A stretch of 64,000 nt of DNA from Actinomadura craniellae (GTDB taxonomy: Bacteria; Actinomycetota; Actinomycetes; Streptosporangiales; Streptosporangiaceae), in assembly GCF_003289645.1 (NCBI RefSeq), contig NZ_QLYX01000014.1, positions 158,142 to 222,141 on the forward strand, in the 5' to 3' direction. The translations under genes and the position numbers were made by a program. This document shows positions 62,866 to 64,000 of the stretch, in pieces. The first letter of the stretch is position 1; every line of letters starts with the position of its first letter. Under the pieces are notes generated by a model. It did no database searches. It was given only the letters and a program-made list of their open reading frames with translations, and was not told where the DNA came from.

Positions 62866-63003
62866 ATGAGCAAGTCCCGTCCGTTGTTCGACCCTGACGA
62901 GAAGAAGGGGTATCGCCCTACAGGGCAAGTCCCAGAGCCAACTCAAGCCCCTCCGACGGCGCCCCCCATAGCTGAGCCTGACCAAGATTCAGAGGAGCAT
63001 TAA
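62866..63003 (+). CDS. Small Pro/Asp-rich protein, 45 residues
   Basis: AGGAGG eight bases before the ATG. Sequence opens MSKSRPLFDPDEKKGYRPTG and closes with a Pro/Ala/Glu-rich tail (IAEPDQDSEEH). Hydrophilic, probably unstructured. Cotranscribed with DUF6338, and a strong terminator follows 66 bp downstream, so the two are an operon. Confidence 0.75.
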   Translation: MSKSRPLFDPDEKKGYRPTGQVPEPTQAPPTAPPIAEPDQDSEEH

Positions 63004-63068
63004 TCCGCGACCGCAACCGCGGACTGGATCACTCTTGCGATTATTTTCAGAGGCCTCCTATAGGTATT

Positions 63069-63115
63069 AATACTTCGCCGTTCCCCGAATAACCTTCGGG
63101 GAACGGCGAAGTATT
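63069..63115. terminator. Very long perfect hairpin
   Basis: 21-bp perfect stem (63069-63089 with 63095-63115) and a five-base loop TAACC. It lies between the plus-strand DUF6338 operon and the minus-strand small membrane gene, so it may terminate both. Confidence 0.8.
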
Positions 63116-63138
63116 GCAATGGTGAAGTTCAGGTCAAG

Positions 63139-63285
63139 TTACCAAGCGATCAGCGGCAACCGGGAGATCGCAATGAAAAGAACCGTGGCGAGGAGGATGA
63201 TTACGCACAGGCGAGCGGTCATCCCCCAGTCCTTCATAGCGAAGCGGATCGTCTTGCCAACTTCCTGAACGGCGGTGGAGGGCAT
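63139..63285 (-). CDS. Small membrane protein, 48 residues
   Basis: AAGGAGAAC lies before ATG 63285. Product MPSTAVQEVGKTIRFAMKDW then TARLCVIILLATVLFIAISRLPLIAW: a short amphipathic start and one transmembrane helix. Such short membrane genes are common in actinomycete integrative elements; function unknown. Confidence 0.75.
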   Translation of the reverse strand: MPSTAVQEVGKTIRFAMKDWGMTARLCVIILLATVLFIAISRLPLIAW

Positions 63286-63312
63286 CGGGACTTGTTCTCC
63301 TTACCAGAACAC

Positions 63313-63338
63313 AAAAAAAGACGCCCTTTCAGGCGTCT
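63313..63338 (-). terminator. Intrinsic terminator with T-tract (minus strand)
   Basis: On the minus strand AGACGCC-N6-GGCGTCT is followed by seven T. It would end a leftward transcript, for example from the excisionase-like gene at 63694, before the small membrane gene's own promoter. Confidence 0.8.
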
Positions 63339-63488
63339 GCTGTCTGCACGAAGTGCCGGGGGTGTGAGTTATTGATTACTTCTCTAGGTGATCGCTCCTT
63401 CCTCGCTCGCTGCGATCCTACCGCACATGTCAAGTTTGCGCAAACGAGTCAGATCCCCTAGAGCCAGAAGCAATTACGGTGGGTCAGC

Positions 63489-63635
63489 GTGCTCGCCAAC
63501 GCCGCCTGGTCTCTCAGAGAGCCTCAGGGCAAGGTGTTCGGCACCAACACGATCATGCTCAGCCGACCAGGGCCATCTCGCACCCACAGGGACATGTCCT
63601 CTGATGGCGGTTTGACCTTCTTGCACTACCGGTGA
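63489..63635 (+). CDS. Doubtful short ORF or gene remnant
   Basis: 48-codon frame (VLANAAWSLREPQGKVFGTN..LTFLHYR) ending inside the next hairpin. No good ribosome site and no recognised family. It is listed because its stop is placed directly at a terminator-like hairpin. The rest of 63339-63693 shows no gene. Confidence 0.2.
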   Translation: MLANAAWSLREPQGKVFGTNTIMLSRPGPSRTHRDMSSDGGLTFLHYR

Positions 63636-63663
63636 CCTCGCCTCGTTGCGGGCGAGGTCACCG
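63630..63663. terminator. GC-rich perfect hairpin after excisionase-like gene
   Basis: CGGTGACCTCGCC (63630-63642) pairs fully with 63651-63663 around an eight-base loop. It lies 30 bp downstream of the stop of the minus-strand gene at 63694. Confidence 0.75.
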
Positions 63664-63693
63664 TGTTCACCTGCGTCAACTCGCCGCTGAAGG

Positions 63694-63855
63694 CTATGAG
63701 TGCGGGTCAGGAGTTACCCCAAGTAGGCGGAGGAGGTCGGCAGTAGGAACTTTGTAAGTACCGTCGATCTTGATGACGCGGCAGGGGAACTGGTTGAGCT
63801 GCGCGAGTCGGTAGGCCTTGGTCCGACCGAGACCGAGAGCTCGAGCAGCAGTCAT
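63694..63855 (-). CDS. Excisionase-like helix-turn-helix protein, possibly truncated at its start
   Basis: From ATG 63855, 53 residues: MTAARALGLGRTKAYRLAQL, then FPCRVIKIDGTYKVPTADLLRLLGV, a MerR-like HTH_17 of the excisionase type that accompanies tyrosine integrases. The frame is open further upstream (TSPSVLDL), and related proteins have more N-terminal residues. The IS3-like sequence begins right there, so the natural start has probably been removed. Confidence 0.7.
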   Translation of the reverse strand: MTAARALGLGRTKAYRLAQLNQFPCRVIKIDGTYKVPTADLLRLLGVTPDPHS

Positions 63856-63873
63856 GAGGTCGAGTACGGAGGG

Positions 63874-64000
63874 TGAGGTTCCCCCCGTTGCACGGACACC
63901 TGCGGTGAGGTCACTCGGCGGTGTCTGAGGGCAGGTTGAGCCCTTCGAACGTGACGGGGCTGTGCATCCCGATACTGGAATGACGCCTGTAGGGATTATA
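63874..64000 (-). mobile_element. IS3-family insertion sequence, right part only
   Basis: A transposase end (63911-64000) with an adjacent non-coding tip that includes GGTTCCCCCCGTTGCACGG (63878-63896) and abuts the excisionase-like gene. The exact terminal repeat and target duplication cannot be defined because the other end is outside the window. Confidence 0.55.
63911..64000 (-). CDS. IS3-family transposase OrfB, C-terminal fragment (runs off window)
   Basis: The last 29 residues read YRRHSSIGMHSPVTFEGLNL plus a short tail, the standard integrase-core end of IS3 family OrfB proteins (N-x-R-R-H-S-x-x-G-x-x-S-P-x-x-F-E). The remainder is beyond the right edge. Confidence 0.8.
   Translation of the reverse strand, partial: YNPYRRHSSIGMHSPVTFEGLNLPSDTAE

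Noticed and set aside
57554..64000. Calling the right end a prophage
   Set aside because: Integrase and an excisionase-like gene are present but there are no capsid, terminase, portal or lysis genes in the visible part. A non-phage integrative element is the safer call.

Overview
The window is high-GC actinomycete DNA. Paralogous cvn (conservon) signalling genes, leaderless promoters and an F420-type oxidoreductase fit a filamentous actinobacterium, possibly of the Streptosporangiales/Actinomadura type. The genus cannot be fixed from sequence alone. Only the last 6.5 kb is visibly more AT-rich and reads as a recently acquired element.

Layout. 1-3.3 kb: a conservon (cvnA-B-C-D, minus strand) ending in a styrene-monooxygenase-like FAD enzyme cut by the window edge. 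3.5-8.6 kb: an MFS pump with a divergent HxlR regulator and twin operators, CorA, a 53-residue small protein and a TPP enzyme. 8.7-12.4 kb: four tandem near-identical Methyltransf_19 (DUF574) genes, each with a -10 box placed for a leaderless mRNA. 12.4-15.7 kb: Ppx/GppA phosphatase and an SNF2 helicase.

15.8-28.7 kb is the centrepiece. It looks like a complete polyyne (conjugated acetylenic fatty acid) biosynthetic cluster. A minus-strand operon encodes an acyl-CoA thioesterase, fatty acyl-AMP ligase, two delta9-type desaturases, an ACP, a third desaturase of another class, an alpha/beta-hydrolase thioesterase and rubredoxin, in the order known from bacterial polyyne clusters such as cay (caryoynencin). 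Around it lie a P450 and an alpha/beta-hydrolase-fold protein with abnormal active sites, an HxlR regulator, a thiolase that could be the self-resistance target and an MFS exporter. Four promoters (P450, operon, regulator, exporter) share one operator, AGT-N2-GTTG-N5-TCCAAC or close variants, which binds the region into one regulon.

28.9-32.3 kb: stand-alone housekeeping or stress genes. 32.4-37.2 kb: a 1258-residue STAND-type NTPase with two NTPase modules, a PAS protein and a small protein sharing the NTPase's R-x-Y-x-A-x-R-D-Q-T-I motif. 37.5-48.6 kb: copper/oxidase assembly (CopD-CtaG), AKR/SDR/TetR, ArsR with a CDF transporter, an antiporter, GNAT, and an F420-type oxidoreductase with a TetR and three operators. 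48.8-53.8 kb: an Opp/Nik-type ABC importer behind a Zur/Fur-like box. 54-57.4 kb: PCD, XRE regulators, small unknowns and a DUF6000-type protein.

57.55 kb to the end: the left part of an integrative element inserted in a tRNA-Ala(CGC) gene. Only the tRNA 3' half remains here, followed by a tyrosine integrase, a CHAT protease, a divergent DUF6338 membrane protein, small proteins, strong hairpins and an excisionase-like gene abutted by an IS3-family transposase that runs off the right edge.
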